Assembly (NCBI RefSeq): GCF_007896845.1
Contig: NZ_VOHS01000006.1
Location: forward strand, 1 to 64,000
Direction of reading: 5' to 3'
Source: Chitinophaga pinensis
Lineage (GTDB): Bacteria; Bacteroidota; Bacteroidia; Chitinophagales; Chitinophagaceae
DNA length: 64,000 nt
Shown in pieces: positions 27,283 to 36,330 of this stretch. The position numbers and the translations under genes are program-made. Under the pieces are notes generated by a model. The model was not told the DNA's origin. It worked only from the letters and a program-made list of their open reading frames with translations, and ran no database searches. How positions within the stretch are numbered: the stretch's first letter is position 1; every line of letters starts with the position of its first letter.

Positions 27283-28332
27283 TTATTTATTCTTTACACA
27301 TCTGAAACCAAGGTTTTCCAACCCTGATTCCGGTGATGTTTTCATTCTGGCAGTTACTCTGTATCCTGAACAGTATTCATCGGTACACATGAAAGAACCC
27401 CCACGGATAGTATGTTTCGCGGTAGCAGGATCTTCCGGATCGTAACCGGCAGCAGGACCTTTCGGATTATCTCCCTGCTTCAGACTGTAATAACGGCTGT
27501 CATACCAGTCTGCACACCATTCCCACACATTTCCTGACATATCGTATAAGCCATAAGCGTTAGGCGCAAAGCTTTTTACAGGAGCAGCCCCAAAGTAACC
27601 ATCTGTCTGTGTATTCTGATAAGGGAAATGACCATTCCAGGTGTTGGCTTTCACCTTGCCTGTTGTCAATGCTTCGGACCCCCAGGGATAAGGCTGGTCT
27701 TTCAAACCTCCTCTGGCCGCATATTCCCATTCAGCCTCTGTTGGCAGACGTTTACCAGCCCATTGGGCAAATGCCTGCGCATCGTTCCAGGAGATGTGAA
27801 CAACCGGCAGGTGTTCTTTACCATTGATATTGGTAGCCGGACCACCCGGATGTTGCCAGCTGGCGCCCTGTATGAAGGACCACCATTGTGATACATCGTC
27901 CAGTGGAACAGGGTGGGAGGGAGGTGTGAACACGATAGAACCCGGGAGCAGCATACTGCTGTCCGGCTCTGGTGAACCGGCTGGTAATTGTTGCATCAGC
28001 TCCTCTTTGGAAATAGGCCGTTCTGCCATAGTAAGGTAGCCCGTTGCTTTTACGAAGGCGGCAAATTCGGCATTAGTCACCTCATGTTCATCCATCCAGA
28101 AGCTGTCTACACGTACATCATGACGTGGCTTTTCGTCCGGATGCGCTTCGGCATCATCTGCTCCCATGGTGAAAGTACCACCGGGTATGAGCACCATGCG
28201 ATTAAGTGTATCACTCTCCGTGAGTGACGCAGTCGTGTCGCGTGCAGGCGTTCCGGACGGCGGGTTATTATGACAGGCGCACAGTAATACGCTGAGGCCC
28301 AGTGTCCATATGGCAATAGGATTACTAAACAT
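27283..28332 (-). CDS. Formylglycine-generating-enzyme family (SUMF1-like) lipoprotein
   Basis: A 349-residue lipoprotein with a signal peptide and lipobox LCAC (Cys20). The rest is a complete FGE-sulfatase domain: MVLIPGGTFTMGADD, VDSFWMDEHEVTNAEFAAFV, PVVHISWNDAQAFAQWAGKRLPTEAEWEYAARGG (split across the sequence), GLYDMSGNVWEWCADWY and RGGSFMCTDEYC. Cys316 and Cys321 match the copper-binding pair of true formylglycine-generating enzymes, which activate sulfatases, whereas many bacterial relatives lack it. A start at 28380 would add 16 residues before the signal peptide and is rejected. No classical sulfatase is in this window. The domain is also found in gliding-motility GldK/GldJ proteins, but the Cys pair argues for an enzyme. 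Confidence 0.85.
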   Translation of the reverse strand: MFSNPIAIWTLGLSVLLCACHNNPPSGTPARDTTASLTESDTLNRMVLIPGGTFTMGADDAEAHPDEKPRHDVRVDSFWMDEHEVTNAEFAAFVKATGYLTMAERPISKEELMQQLPAGSPEPDSSMLLPGSIVFTPPSHPVPLDDVSQWWSFIQGASWQHPGGPATNINGKEHLPVVHISWNDAQAFAQWAGKRLPTEAEWEYAARGGLKDQPYPWGSEALTTGKVKANTWNGHFPYQNTQTDGYFGAAPVKSFAPNAYGLYDMSGNVWEWCADWYDSRYYSLKQGDNPKGPAAGYDPEDPATAKHTIRGGSFMCTDEYCSGYRVTARMKTSPESGLENLGFRCVKNK

Positions 28333-28434
28333 TCCCCTAAGATCGTGAATCTGTATGTTAAATTTTAGGTCCCTTAACAATTAAATAATGGGTGATACAA
28401 ATAAACTATTGTAAACTGCATCCTTGTTTTATAT

Positions 28435-29790
28435 ATGGAACAATTCAGCGCACCTTTCAGCCGTCATGATTTTGGAGAGAATTTCCTGTGGGGAGTGACG
28501 ATTTCCGCATTTCAGAATGAAGGGGCCTGCGATGCCGATGGTAAAGGAAAATCTATCTGGGACGAGTTTACCACAAAGAAGGGAAAGATAAAAGACGGTA
28601 CCAACGCGCTTGTGACAGTTGATTTTTATAACCGTTACCGGGAAGATATTCAACTCGTCAAAAAGATGGGCTTTGATGTGTTCCGTTTTTCTATTTCCTG
28701 GCCGCGTATTCTGCCGGAAGGGACCGGCAGGGTGAATCAGGCGGGCATCGATTATTATCACCGGGTGATAGACGCCTGTCTTGAAGCCGGATTAACCCCC
28801 TACGTTACCTTATATCACTGGGATTTACCGCATGCTATTGAACATAAGGGAGGATGGTGCCATCGTGGTGTCATTTTCGCCTTTGAAGAATATGTGCGTA
28901 TATGCGTGCAGGCATTTGGAGACAAAGTGAAAAATTGGATCGTGATGAATGAGCCCTTTGGCTTTACCTCATTGGGGTATATGCTGGGGGTACATGCGCC
29001 GGGTAAGTTTGGTGTTTCCTATTTTCTTCCGGCAGTGCATCATGTATTGCTGGCACAGGTTGCCGGAGCGAAGGTCATCCGGGAGACAGTTAAAGGCGCC
29101 AATATCGGGACTTGTCTGTCCTGCTCATATATTTATCCATATACTCAACAGGAAGCCGATATACAGGCTGCAAAGAAGGCAGATGCGCTATTTAACCGGC
29201 TGTTTCTGGAGCCGGTGCTGGGGATGGGGTATCCGGTGAATGATTTCCCGCTGTTACGCCGTATAGAAAGGCGATATGCATTGTGGCGGGACTGGGATCA
29301 GCTGTCATTCGATTTCGATTTTATTGGTGTGCAAAATTATTTCCCGCTGGTCGTGCGCAGGAATGCTTTTATGCCGGTGGTGGGTATATCTGAAGTAAAA
29401 CCAAAATACAGACGGGTACCAATGACCGCATTGGGGTGGGAAATCAGTGGAGAAGGTATGTATGCTATCCTGAAACAGTTTAGCGCTTATAAGGGCATTA
29501 AACGACTGATGGTGACAGAAAGCGGAGCTGCCTTTGCAGATATTATGAGCGGAGGGGTGGTTGACGATCAGGACCGTATCGGCTATTTTAAGGAGTATTT
29601 ATCAGGAGTACTGAAGGCGAAGAATGAAGGAGTACCTATAGATGGGTATTTTGCGTGGACGCTGACAGATAATTTCGAATGGGCGGAAGGATACAAGGCC
29701 CGTTTCGGTCTGGTACATGTGGACCGTGATACGCAGGTACGGACGATGAAGAGCTCAGGACAATGGTTCAGTGAGTTTTTGAAAAAGTAA
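28435..29790 (+). CDS. Beta-glucosidase, GH1
   Basis: A 451-residue cytoplasmic glycosidase without signal peptide. GH1 hallmarks are FLWGVTISAFQNEG near the N-terminus, FSISWPRILPEG, the acid/base Glu173 in MNEP, the nucleophile Glu362 in VTESGAAF and the ending ...YFAWTLTDNFEWAEGYKARFGLVHVD. It hydrolyses beta-linked glucosides or related sugars taken up as short oligosaccharides or phosphorylated forms; exact substrate is not readable. It is divergent from the FGE-like lipoprotein, with about 100 bases between starts. Confidence 0.94.
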   Translation: MEQFSAPFSRHDFGENFLWGVTISAFQNEGACDADGKGKSIWDEFTTKKGKIKDGTNALVTVDFYNRYREDIQLVKKMGFDVFRFSISWPRILPEGTGRVNQAGIDYYHRVIDACLEAGLTPYVTLYHWDLPHAIEHKGGWCHRGVIFAFEEYVRICVQAFGDKVKNWIVMNEPFGFTSLGYMLGVHAPGKFGVSYFLPAVHHVLLAQVAGAKVIRETVKGANIGTCLSCSYIYPYTQQEADIQAAKKADALFNRLFLEPVLGMGYPVNDFPLLRRIERRYALWRDWDQLSFDFDFIGVQNYFPLVVRRNAFMPVVGISEVKPKYRRVPMTALGWEISGEGMYAILKQFSAYKGIKRLMVTESGAAFADIMSGGVVDDQDRIGYFKEYLSGVLKAKNEGVPIDGYFAWTLTDNFEWAEGYKARFGLVHVDRDTQVRTMKSSGQWFSEFLKK

Positions 29791-29837
29791 GCAGTGTTCC
29801 GCTTCAGAAAGCCGTTTCAAATGATTGTAATATAGAA

Positions 29838-29865
29838 AAAGCCCATAGCTGCTGCTATGGGCTTT
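29838..29865. terminator. Bidirectional terminator
   Basis: AAAGCCCATAG (29838-29848) pairs with CTATGGGCTTT (29855-29865), loop CTGCTG, A-rich before and T-rich after. It separates the convergent GH1 gene and outer-membrane protein gene. Confidence 0.75.
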
Positions 29866-29892
29866 AATATTTTCGGGTAATCCGTTATCAGA

Positions 29893-31125
29893 TCAATCGT
29901 ATGTTCTGCGCAGGAACCAGATATCTCTCAGTGAGAAGTGGAACACACCATTCACGTATGTTTCTTTGACGAGACCGCCACTGGTAGTGCCTCTCTGTCC
30001 TACTTCAATACCTATGTAATAACGCAGGTAGTTGGATTTGGAAGGAAGGGATACACCTACAGTACCTGCTACATCCTTGATCTGGTTATTATTCACTACC
30101 AGATAAGATTTGTAGTAAGAGGCACCTGCCTGTATCACTACACCTTCAATCTGCTGGGAACCGTACATACGTCTGAAAGTATATTCCAGACCAGTGGACA
30201 TGCGCTCAGAGTTGGCAAACTGGTAGTTGGTGCTGGCAGGTTTTGTATCACCCCACATCTGTCTGCGCCAGTCAGCCAGCCAGCTGATGGTACCGTTACC
30301 GAGGTGGATACCGGCGCCGTATTGTTCTGGCAGGGTATATTTTTCTTTAGCGAGATCATCCTGAAACAGTGTGGTTTCAGAAGAGTTCATCACTATCAGC
30401 TTTTTCTCGTAGCTCAGCTTTGTTTTGAAGCGGTAGGTAGCACCGAGGCCCAGTACCCAATCACCACCCAGTCTGCCGGCATATTGTACACCCGCATTAA
30501 AGTTGGTATTGAAAGCGTAACGCTGAATCTTGGTAGATACGGTATCGCCGCCCACGTTTTCTGTAGTATTGTTAGGACCGAACAGGAAATTGGTGGACAC
30601 ACCAACAGCGAAGTTTTTGGTTATTCTTACGCCGTTAGAGATGTATGCTTTATAAATACCACCTGTACCTTCCGTGGTGGTAGTCTGGGGTGATGTATCA
30701 ACGAATTTGGTAGAGACCAGCTTGTAATCGACGTTGCTGAACTGACCGAAACCGGCGCTCATACCCCATCTGCTGTTTACTTTAAAGCCCATTGCCAGAC
30801 GTTTGATGTTGACATCGCCCGCCTGCCTGTTCAGGGTGGTAGCATCTTTATAATTAACGGACTGTGCGCGCAGGGAAACGTCGAACATGAAATGCTGACG
30901 AGGCAATGCCGCATAGGATGCAGGGTTCAGCTCGTTCAGGTAGTTATCTGAACGGCGGCCGATACCGGTGCTACCTACACCGAAGTTGCGGGTGTAATCA
31001 TGTTCCTCCTGGTCGCCGATGGCATACGCAGAGTAGAGTGAATTGATACCGTGTTGTGCCATTGCCTTGCCGCCCAGTAAAAGCATCAGGCCGCATAAGC
31101 CGGTCGTATATTGTATTCGCTTCAT
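29893..31125 (-). CDS. Outer-membrane beta-barrel protein, FadL/OMPP1-like
   Basis: A 410-residue protein with a signal peptide (MKRIQYTTGLCGLMLLLGGKA...Q) followed by NSLYSAYAIGD and alternating aromatic/polar strands, ending in the C-terminal aromatic strand FHFSLRDIWFLRR. The early region GVGSTGIGRRSDNYLNELNPASYAALPR resembles the N-terminal hatch of FadL-like transporters and other Bacteroidota outer-membrane proteins. Cargo is unknown. It lies directly behind the DUF4270 lipoprotein on the same strand, with starts available at 31146 (overlapping the upstream stop) or 31125; the latter gives the better signal peptide. The two probably form one transcript. Confidence 0.75.
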   Translation of the reverse strand: MKRIQYTTGLCGLMLLLGGKAMAQHGINSLYSAYAIGDQEEHDYTRNFGVGSTGIGRRSDNYLNELNPASYAALPRQHFMFDVSLRAQSVNYKDATTLNRQAGDVNIKRLAMGFKVNSRWGMSAGFGQFSNVDYKLVSTKFVDTSPQTTTTEGTGGIYKAYISNGVRITKNFAVGVSTNFLFGPNNTTENVGGDTVSTKIQRYAFNTNFNAGVQYAGRLGGDWVLGLGATYRFKTKLSYEKKLIVMNSSETTLFQDDLAKEKYTLPEQYGAGIHLGNGTISWLADWRRQMWGDTKPASTNYQFANSERMSTGLEYTFRRMYGSQQIEGVVIQAGASYYKSYLVVNNNQIKDVAGTVGVSLPSKSNYLRYYIGIEVGQRGTTSGGLVKETYVNGVFHFSLRDIWFLRRTYD

Positions 31126-31145
31126 GTAGTCAATTCTTGATTGCA

Positions 31146-32480
31146 TTATTTATACCGCAGGTAATAAATCTGAATTGTAATTCTGTTGGTGGAGTTCCGG
31201 TTGTCGCCAAGGATCGCACGGTCAAAGTTACTAAGACCAGTGTTTCTTGGAGGCAATAATGCCAGTCCGCGGTAAGAATTGTCAGTCGTATTTAATTGTG
31301 CAATGCAATAATTGGTAATATCGTAGGTATATGCAGTACCTGTATTGTAGACGAGATCAGTCACCAGACTTCCGTACTGGATAGCACCGGTAAGCGGGGA
31401 GCGGAGTGTATCTTCAATGACGTTACCGCTGTTGATCACTCCAAGTGGGAGGTTGGCAGGCAGGAAGTAAGGGTACTTGTAAGTCGCCTTTTCCGGTCTG
31501 ACAGTAAGAGTCGCTCTCATGATCTTGGAGAACTTATTCAACAGGTTGAACGTTCTGAGATAAGGAAAGTCGATACGGCCTACGATGTTGGTCAGCGGCT
31601 GTACAAATATTTTACGGTCTGCATCAGCAGAAGAGAGTAAGCGTTTGGTCGGTCCTAATGCAGTCAGCGGAGAACCAGCAGGACGTTGTACATCTATGTG
31701 GTTGAACTGCAACGCAGAATTGTATACTGCAAAGTCTCTGTATTCCTGTTTGATCTCACCCGGAGTGGTATGGAAGAAGAGACGCAGGTTCAGCGAGTCA
31801 TTTGCCTCAATAGCAGTGATCACCTGGCTGTTAGCGCCCGGTTTCAATGCCAGACCTTTAAAGTATTGCAGGAACTGCTGTTGATTGGTGATGGTAGTAC
31901 TGTTCTTGTCCGCGAGGTCAAAGAACTCTTTACCCAGCACATCATTAATTCTGATACGAAGTGTAGTATCACGGTGAGGACGAATCACTGTCTGAATGGA
32001 ACCGATATTGCCCGGATCAGTCGCGAAATTACTGTAGCTATATAAGAAAGCGCTGTTACCCGGACGTTTGATCGTCTCATTAACACGGTATACTTCAATG
32101 TGCTGAGGCAGGGTTGTATCGCCATAATGCTCCAGTTTCGGATGTATCATCAACACCATGGAGTCATAGATAGCCCTGTCAGGAATGGCGGTACCTCTGT
32201 AAGCATTTACCTGCCAGAAAGAAGTAGAAGATATTTTACCAAATACAGGATCATTGTTGGTACCAACAAGGGCTACACCCAGGTTGGAAGTCGGAACAGA
32301 ATCAAGGTATGCCGTGCTCATTGTCATTGTAATGGTATCTGTTACCAGATACTCTGTACCACTCTGATCTGTGATACCATCATACAAAAAGCCTTCTTTT
32401 TCACAGGCAGCGGCGCCAGTGATCAATAATGCACAAACCAGGTATTTACAGGCCACTTTGGCGCGGATACTTTTATTCAT
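31146..32480 (-). CDS. DUF4270-family lipoprotein
   Basis: A 444-residue lipoprotein with a signal peptide and a lipobox before Cys (TGAAAC, then EKEG). The mature protein begins with the DUF4270 pattern (EYLVTDTITMTMSTAYLDSVPTSN, LGVALVGTNNDPVFGKISSTSFWQ) and continues as a beta-rich protein with YLRTFNLLNKFSKIMRATLTVRP. The family is confined to Bacteroidota and its role is unknown. It is divergent from the kelch lipoprotein and is followed by the outer-membrane barrel protein, so the group may form a cell-surface unit. A start at 32513 would add 11 residues before the signal peptide. Confidence 0.82.
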   Translation of the reverse strand: MNKSIRAKVACKYLVCALLITGAAACEKEGFLYDGITDQSGTEYLVTDTITMTMSTAYLDSVPTSNLGVALVGTNNDPVFGKISSTSFWQVNAYRGTAIPDRAIYDSMVLMIHPKLEHYGDTTLPQHIEVYRVNETIKRPGNSAFLYSYSNFATDPGNIGSIQTVIRPHRDTTLRIRINDVLGKEFFDLADKNSTTITNQQQFLQYFKGLALKPGANSQVITAIEANDSLNLRLFFHTTPGEIKQEYRDFAVYNSALQFNHIDVQRPAGSPLTALGPTKRLLSSADADRKIFVQPLTNIVGRIDFPYLRTFNLLNKFSKIMRATLTVRPEKATYKYPYFLPANLPLGVINSGNVIEDTLRSPLTGAIQYGSLVTDLVYNTGTAYTYDITNYCIAQLNTTDNSYRGLALLPPRNTGLSNFDRAILGDNRNSTNRITIQIYYLRYK

Positions 32481-32673
32481 GGAGCGCAATTTTAGACAGG
32501 AACCCAACTTCACGCTTATTTAATATGCGAATAAGCTCTTTTTATCGACGAATAACCATTCATGTTCCTTGTGCTACTGTTGGGGTAGCAAGCTCCCCCT
32601 TACAGGAAAAAACCAGTTGGCAGATAAAAAGACGTGATTTGTCTGTCAAAATTACCCAAATATCTATTTTATG

Positions 32674-32703
32674 ATTGAGCTTAAATAAGTGCGGATAATT
32701 TTG
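32674..32703 (+). promoter_or_regulatory. Predicted promoter of the kelch gene
   Basis: ATTG at 32674-32677 and a perfect TAATTTTG at 32696-32703 are 18 bases apart. The ATG at 32732 lies about 22 bases after the predicted start. Confidence 0.6.
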
Positions 32704-32731
32704 GCAGCTATTAAAAAAGTAAAAATAACTT

Positions 32732-33751
32732 ATGCGCTATTTAAATGTATGTTTTCTGGGATTGGCCGCACTTACGTTAGCCTCCTGTTCATCAAGCGAC
32801 GATACGACCAAGCTGGGTAACTGGGTAAGAAGAGCAGATTACCAGGGCGACGCCAGAAGGGAAGCAGTAAGCTTTGTGATTGGAGATACAGCGTATGTGG
32901 GAACTGGCACCAGTGGTGTTGATGGAGGTACTTTATTAAGTTCATTTTATAAGTACGATCCGGCGAAAGATAACTGGACTATGATAGCGTCTTTACAGGA
33001 TCCGAATAATGCTACCAGAAACCTGGCACGTACAGGTGCATCAGCTTTTGCTGCTGCTGGTAAAGGTTATGTTGCTACTGGTAGTGATGCAGATTTCAAA
33101 TCACTGAAAGATACATGGGAATACGACCCGACTACAAATAGCTGGAGCAGCAAAGCTGATTTTCCAGGTGCTGCACGTTACTTCGCGGTAGCGTTCGCTG
33201 TAAAAGATCAGGGTTATCTCGGTACAGGTTACGATGGTGGTAACAACATGAGTGACTTCTTTAAGTTCAATCCGTCTACCAACAGCTGGACACCGATCAC
33301 TGCACTGAAAGATAAAAGAAGACAGGCTGTTGCCTTCGTTATCAAAGACAGCGCGTACGTAGTAACCGGTACAGGTGCAGGTACAGTGCCTACCCGTATG
33401 TATGTGTACGATGCAGCTAACGATGTATGGAAAGAGAAAGCTAAGATCGAAAACGCAACTGACGATTCTTTCGATGATGATTACTCTTCTATCTCCCGCT
33501 ACGGTGGTGTTGCGCTCGTAATCAACAATAAAGCTTATGTAACTACAGGTTCCAGCTCTGCAACATGGGAATATGAACCAGTAAGCGACCGCTGGACAGA
33601 AAAAACCGCTTTCGATGGTGCAAGCCGTACCAGCGCAGTTGGTTTCTCCGTTAAAAACAGAGGTTTCGTAGGAACTGGTTATTCCAGCAGCACTTATCTG
33701 GATGACCTGTTTGAATTCTATCCTGACCAGGAAAACGATACGAATGACTAA
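32732..33751 (+). CDS. Kelch-repeat beta-propeller lipoprotein
   Basis: A 339-residue lipoprotein (lipobox LASC, Cys19) made of about six kelch repeats. Each contains a GxxAYVGTG-type strand and a later Trp in a D-x-x-T-N-x-W pattern, for example IGDTAYVGTGTSG, KYDPAKDNW, KGYVATGSD, EYDPTTNSW, KDQGYLGTGYDGG and INNKAYVTTGSSS. Such propellers bind proteins or sugars; no catalytic residues of galactose oxidase are evident. It is adjacent to DUF4270 and overlaps DUF4907, an arrangement I know as recurrent in Bacteroidota. Function unknown. Confidence 0.87.
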   Translation: MRYLNVCFLGLAALTLASCSSSDDTTKLGNWVRRADYQGDARREAVSFVIGDTAYVGTGTSGVDGGTLLSSFYKYDPAKDNWTMIASLQDPNNATRNLARTGASAFAAAGKGYVATGSDADFKSLKDTWEYDPTTNSWSSKADFPGAARYFAVAFAVKDQGYLGTGYDGGNNMSDFFKFNPSTNSWTPITALKDKRRQAVAFVIKDSAYVVTGTGAGTVPTRMYVYDAANDVWKEKAKIENATDDSFDDDYSSISRYGGVALVINNKAYVTTGSSSATWEYEPVSDRWTEKTAFDGASRTSAVGFSVKNRGFVGTGYSSSTYLDDLFEFYPDQENDTND

Positions 33752-34115
33752 TAAGAGGTCTTTTCTGATCGCTTCACTGGTTGCCGGACTGGCTTTCACA
33801 GCCTGTCAGCAGAAACAGACAGAACGAACTGAACATACTCAGGAAATAACTACTACCGCAGTGCATGATAGCATTGCGGTAGTAACATTTCAGCCCGACA
33901 AGGGTGGTTGGGGCTATAAGATCAATAAAGGCACTCATACCTACATTGAACAGCCATTCATCCCTGTCGTAGTTGGCAACAAACCTTTTCAAACAGAAGA
34001 GGATGCCAGAAAAGTAGGTGAAAATATTGCCGCCAAGCTCAGGAAAAACCCCGGCGGACTGCCAGATTTAACCCGGCAGGAGCTGCTTGATATGAAAATA
34101 GCCGGTGTAGAGTAG
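33744..34115 (+). CDS. DUF4907-family lipoprotein
   Basis: A 123-residue protein starting MTNKRSFLIASLVAGLAFTAC, with the lipobox Cys21. The mature part contains GGWGYKINKGTHTYIEQPFIPVV and GNKPFQTEEDARKVGENIAAKL, as in the DUF4907 family. The start at 33744 overlaps the kelch gene end by eight bases; a start at 33702 further inside the kelch gene is rejected because it would precede the signal peptide. The overlap implies coupled translation with the kelch protein. Function unknown. Confidence 0.8.
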   Translation: MTNKRSFLIASLVAGLAFTACQQKQTERTEHTQEITTTAVHDSIAVVTFQPDKGGWGYKINKGTHTYIEQPFIPVVVGNKPFQTEEDARKVGENIAAKLRKNPGGLPDLTRQELLDMKIAGVE

Positions 34116-34293
34116 CACTAAAACTCTCCGGTAGACATATTGAAACTTATATTAATATTGGCCACAGTACTGTGTCTGGCCATACCGGCTACCTATTCCC
34201 CCCGAAATTTTAACATTCCTTTTACTACACTTAACAAATTTTAACAGCCTGTTTACGGGAATTGAGTGTAAGTTTATCGCGCTTTTGGGCTAC

Positions 34294-35550
34294 ATGATAA
34301 ATTTAAAACAACTCTATAAGAACCGGTTATTCAGGGTAGGTCTGCATATTGTAGTCTGGACCAGTTTCCTGTTCTTTCCCTTTTTTATCTACCGGATCAA
34401 GATCCAGCACCCCTGGTTCTTTGCCCGGGAAATAGTGGACAACCTCTTTCTCATAGGCTTGTTTTATCTCAATTTTTATGTACTGATCCCCAGGTTTTTC
34501 ACATTAAAGAAAATCGTCTATTACCTGTCTTTTGTGGTACTGACATTGGTTTTTATCATTGTACAACAGGCAGTTACAGAGTACGTTTTCTGGAAAACCT
34601 TCGCAGCTGAAGAAACAGTGCTGGTACCTCCCAGAAACGGGGACAACCGGCTTACACCGGCGCCTTCCGGATTTATGCGGTATCATCTGCTGGAAAGCCG
34701 CCTGCATGAAAAAGATGGGGATAACCATGTACCCCTGTACGCAGCCGCCAGTCTGAATGACTCCATGGGGCTCCGGGGCAGGGAATATATCAGCAGCCAG
34801 CAGGAACTGTCTTTTCTGGATTATATCCTGTTTCCGGATATCTTGCGGAAATCAGTCTTTGCAGCACTGCTCATGCTTTTTATGAGCGGATTCATCAAAA
34901 TAGCACAGGAGTGGTTTAAGAGTGAACAGCAAAGGGAAGTGTTGAAGGTAGAAAATCTCAATGCTGAATTGAAATTTCTGAAGTCACAGATTAATCCTCA
35001 TTTCCTGTTTAACTGCCTGAATACCATTTATTCACTGGCCCATAAACATTCCGCCCAGACAGAACACGCGATTGTCAAACTGTCTACCATTATGCGGTAC
35101 ATGATCTATGATTCCAATGAAGACAAGGTACAGCTACAACAGGAACTGCAATACCTGGAAGACTATATTGATATTCAACGTCTGAGAATGCCTGACGATA
35201 TAGTAGTAGATTATGCGGTACAGGGAAATCCGGCAGGACTAAAAATAGCCCCTATGTTATTGGTGCCCTTTGTGGAAAACGCCTTTAAACATGGGATCAG
35301 TTACGCTGAACCTTCCTTCATTGCCATTGCACTGGCTATTGAAAAGAATGAAATGAGACTGGTTGTGGAAAACAGCCGTTTCCGTCAGCGGGTGGCAGAA
35401 AAAGGTGGCATCGGTTTACAGAATGTGCGTAAGCGCCTCGAATTACTGTATACCGATCACCATGAGCTGGAAATCACGGAATCCGAAACCCAATTTATTG
35501 TTGATTTAAAAATCGTGTTGAAAAATGATCAGGTGTATAGCGGTGGATGA
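34294..35550 (+). CDS. LytS/YehU-type sensor histidine kinase
   Basis: A 418-residue membrane kinase. Two membrane helices (about 13-33 and 47-66) and a third (about 76-94) precede a periplasmic or cytoplasmic segment of roughly 85 residues and a fourth helix (about 186-202). A coiled segment leads to the His_kinase domain: phospho-acceptor His236 in SQINPHFLFNCLNTI, then the N-box PFVENAFKHG and GGIGLQNVRKRLELL. It overlaps the next gene by 26 bases, so the pair is co-translated. ATG at 34294 is chosen over the upstream TTG at 34285. Confidence 0.92.
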   Translation: MINLKQLYKNRLFRVGLHIVVWTSFLFFPFFIYRIKIQHPWFFAREIVDNLFLIGLFYLNFYVLIPRFFTLKKIVYYLSFVVLTLVFIIVQQAVTEYVFWKTFAAEETVLVPPRNGDNRLTPAPSGFMRYHLLESRLHEKDGDNHVPLYAAASLNDSMGLRGREYISSQQELSFLDYILFPDILRKSVFAALLMLFMSGFIKIAQEWFKSEQQREVLKVENLNAELKFLKSQINPHFLFNCLNTIYSLAHKHSAQTEHAIVKLSTIMRYMIYDSNEDKVQLQQELQYLEDYIDIQRLRMPDDIVVDYAVQGNPAGLKIAPMLLVPFVENAFKHGISYAEPSFIAIALAIEKNEMRLVVENSRFRQRVAEKGGIGLQNVRKRLELLYTDHHELEITESETQFIVDLKIVLKNDQVYSGG

Positions 35551-36235
35551 TGAGCCACTTGCGTTGGAAATAATCACTGATTTTGCAAGGAAAGTGCCCT
35601 TCCTGCAACTGGTAGGCACGTTCCAAAATGCGACCGAAGCATTGCGCTTTCTGCAGGAAGAGCGTGTAGACCTGCTTTTCCTCGATATTAAAATGCCGGA
35701 CATTACTGGTATTCAGTTGATGAAGTCCCTGAAATATCCGCCTATGGTCATCTTTACCACCGCATATGGAGAATATGCACTGGAAGGATTTGACCTCGAA
35801 GTGGTGGACTACCTCTTGAAACCCGTACCATTCGAACGCTTCCTGCGATCGGCTACAAAAGCGCTTGAACTGAGAAGTATGTCCCAGCAGAAGAATGGAG
35901 ACAGCTCCAACGGGCACGTCAATGACTACATCTTCATTAAAACAGAATACAAGATCATCAAGATCAATCTGGAAGATATTTTATTCATCGAAGCACTGAA
36001 AGACTATACGAAAATCTATACTCCGCATCAGCCAGTACTTACACTGCGCAGCCTTAAATCATTTGAAACCCGTTTGCCTGCAGAGAAATTTATCAGAGTA
36101 CACCGCTCTTATGTAGTGTCACTGAACAAAATCAATTCTGTAGAAAAGAATACCGTGATGATCGCTAATCAGTCTATCCCTATCAGTGATGGCTACCGGG
36201 ATAAGTTTTATGACGTGATCAACCGGAACAGTTAA
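35525..36235 (+). CDS. LytTR-family response regulator
   Basis: A 236-residue two-component regulator. The receiver domain (about 1-120) has VDDEP with the acidic pair, phospho-acceptor Asp54 in LFLDIKMPD, the Thr in FTTAY and the Lys in YLLKPVPFERF. The C-terminal LytTR DNA-binding domain (about 138-236) shows DYIFIKTEYKIIKI, IEALKDYTKIYT and FIRVHRSYVVSLNKI. Its partner is the overlapping LytS-like kinase. The pair lies close to the kelch/DUF4907 genes, which are possible targets. Confidence 0.95.
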   Translation: MIRCIAVDDEPLALEIITDFARKVPFLQLVGTFQNATEALRFLQEERVDLLFLDIKMPDITGIQLMKSLKYPPMVIFTTAYGEYALEGFDLEVVDYLLKPVPFERFLRSATKALELRSMSQQKNGDSSNGHVNDYIFIKTEYKIIKINLEDILFIEALKDYTKIYTPHQPVLTLRSLKSFETRLPAEKFIRVHRSYVVSLNKINSVEKNTVMIANQSIPISDGYRDKFYDVINRNS

Positions 36236-36264
36236 TACGTCTGCAATAGCAACAGCATAAAAAG

Positions 36265-36305
36265 AAAAACGGTAAACAGTGTGATACTGCTTACCGTTTT
36301 CTTAT
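36265..36305. terminator. Bidirectional terminator
   Basis: An interrupted inverted repeat (AAAACGGTAA...CAGT with ACTG...TTACCGTTTT, one mismatch) with A- and T-rich flanks lies between the convergent response regulator and cysteine desulfurase genes. Confidence 0.75.
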
Positions 36306-36330
36306 TTATGAATATTCTTTTGCGGACCGC

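Noticed and set aside
29938..30693. 251-aa plus-strand frame
   Set aside because: Antisense to the outer-membrane barrel gene, which has a signal peptide and beta-strand pattern; the antisense translation shows no domain.
34159..34182. Palindrome CACAGTACTGTG flanked by TGGCCA on both sides
   Set aside because: Could fold as a hairpin, but no T tract follows and no regulator or gene start is placed sensibly; it may be chance.
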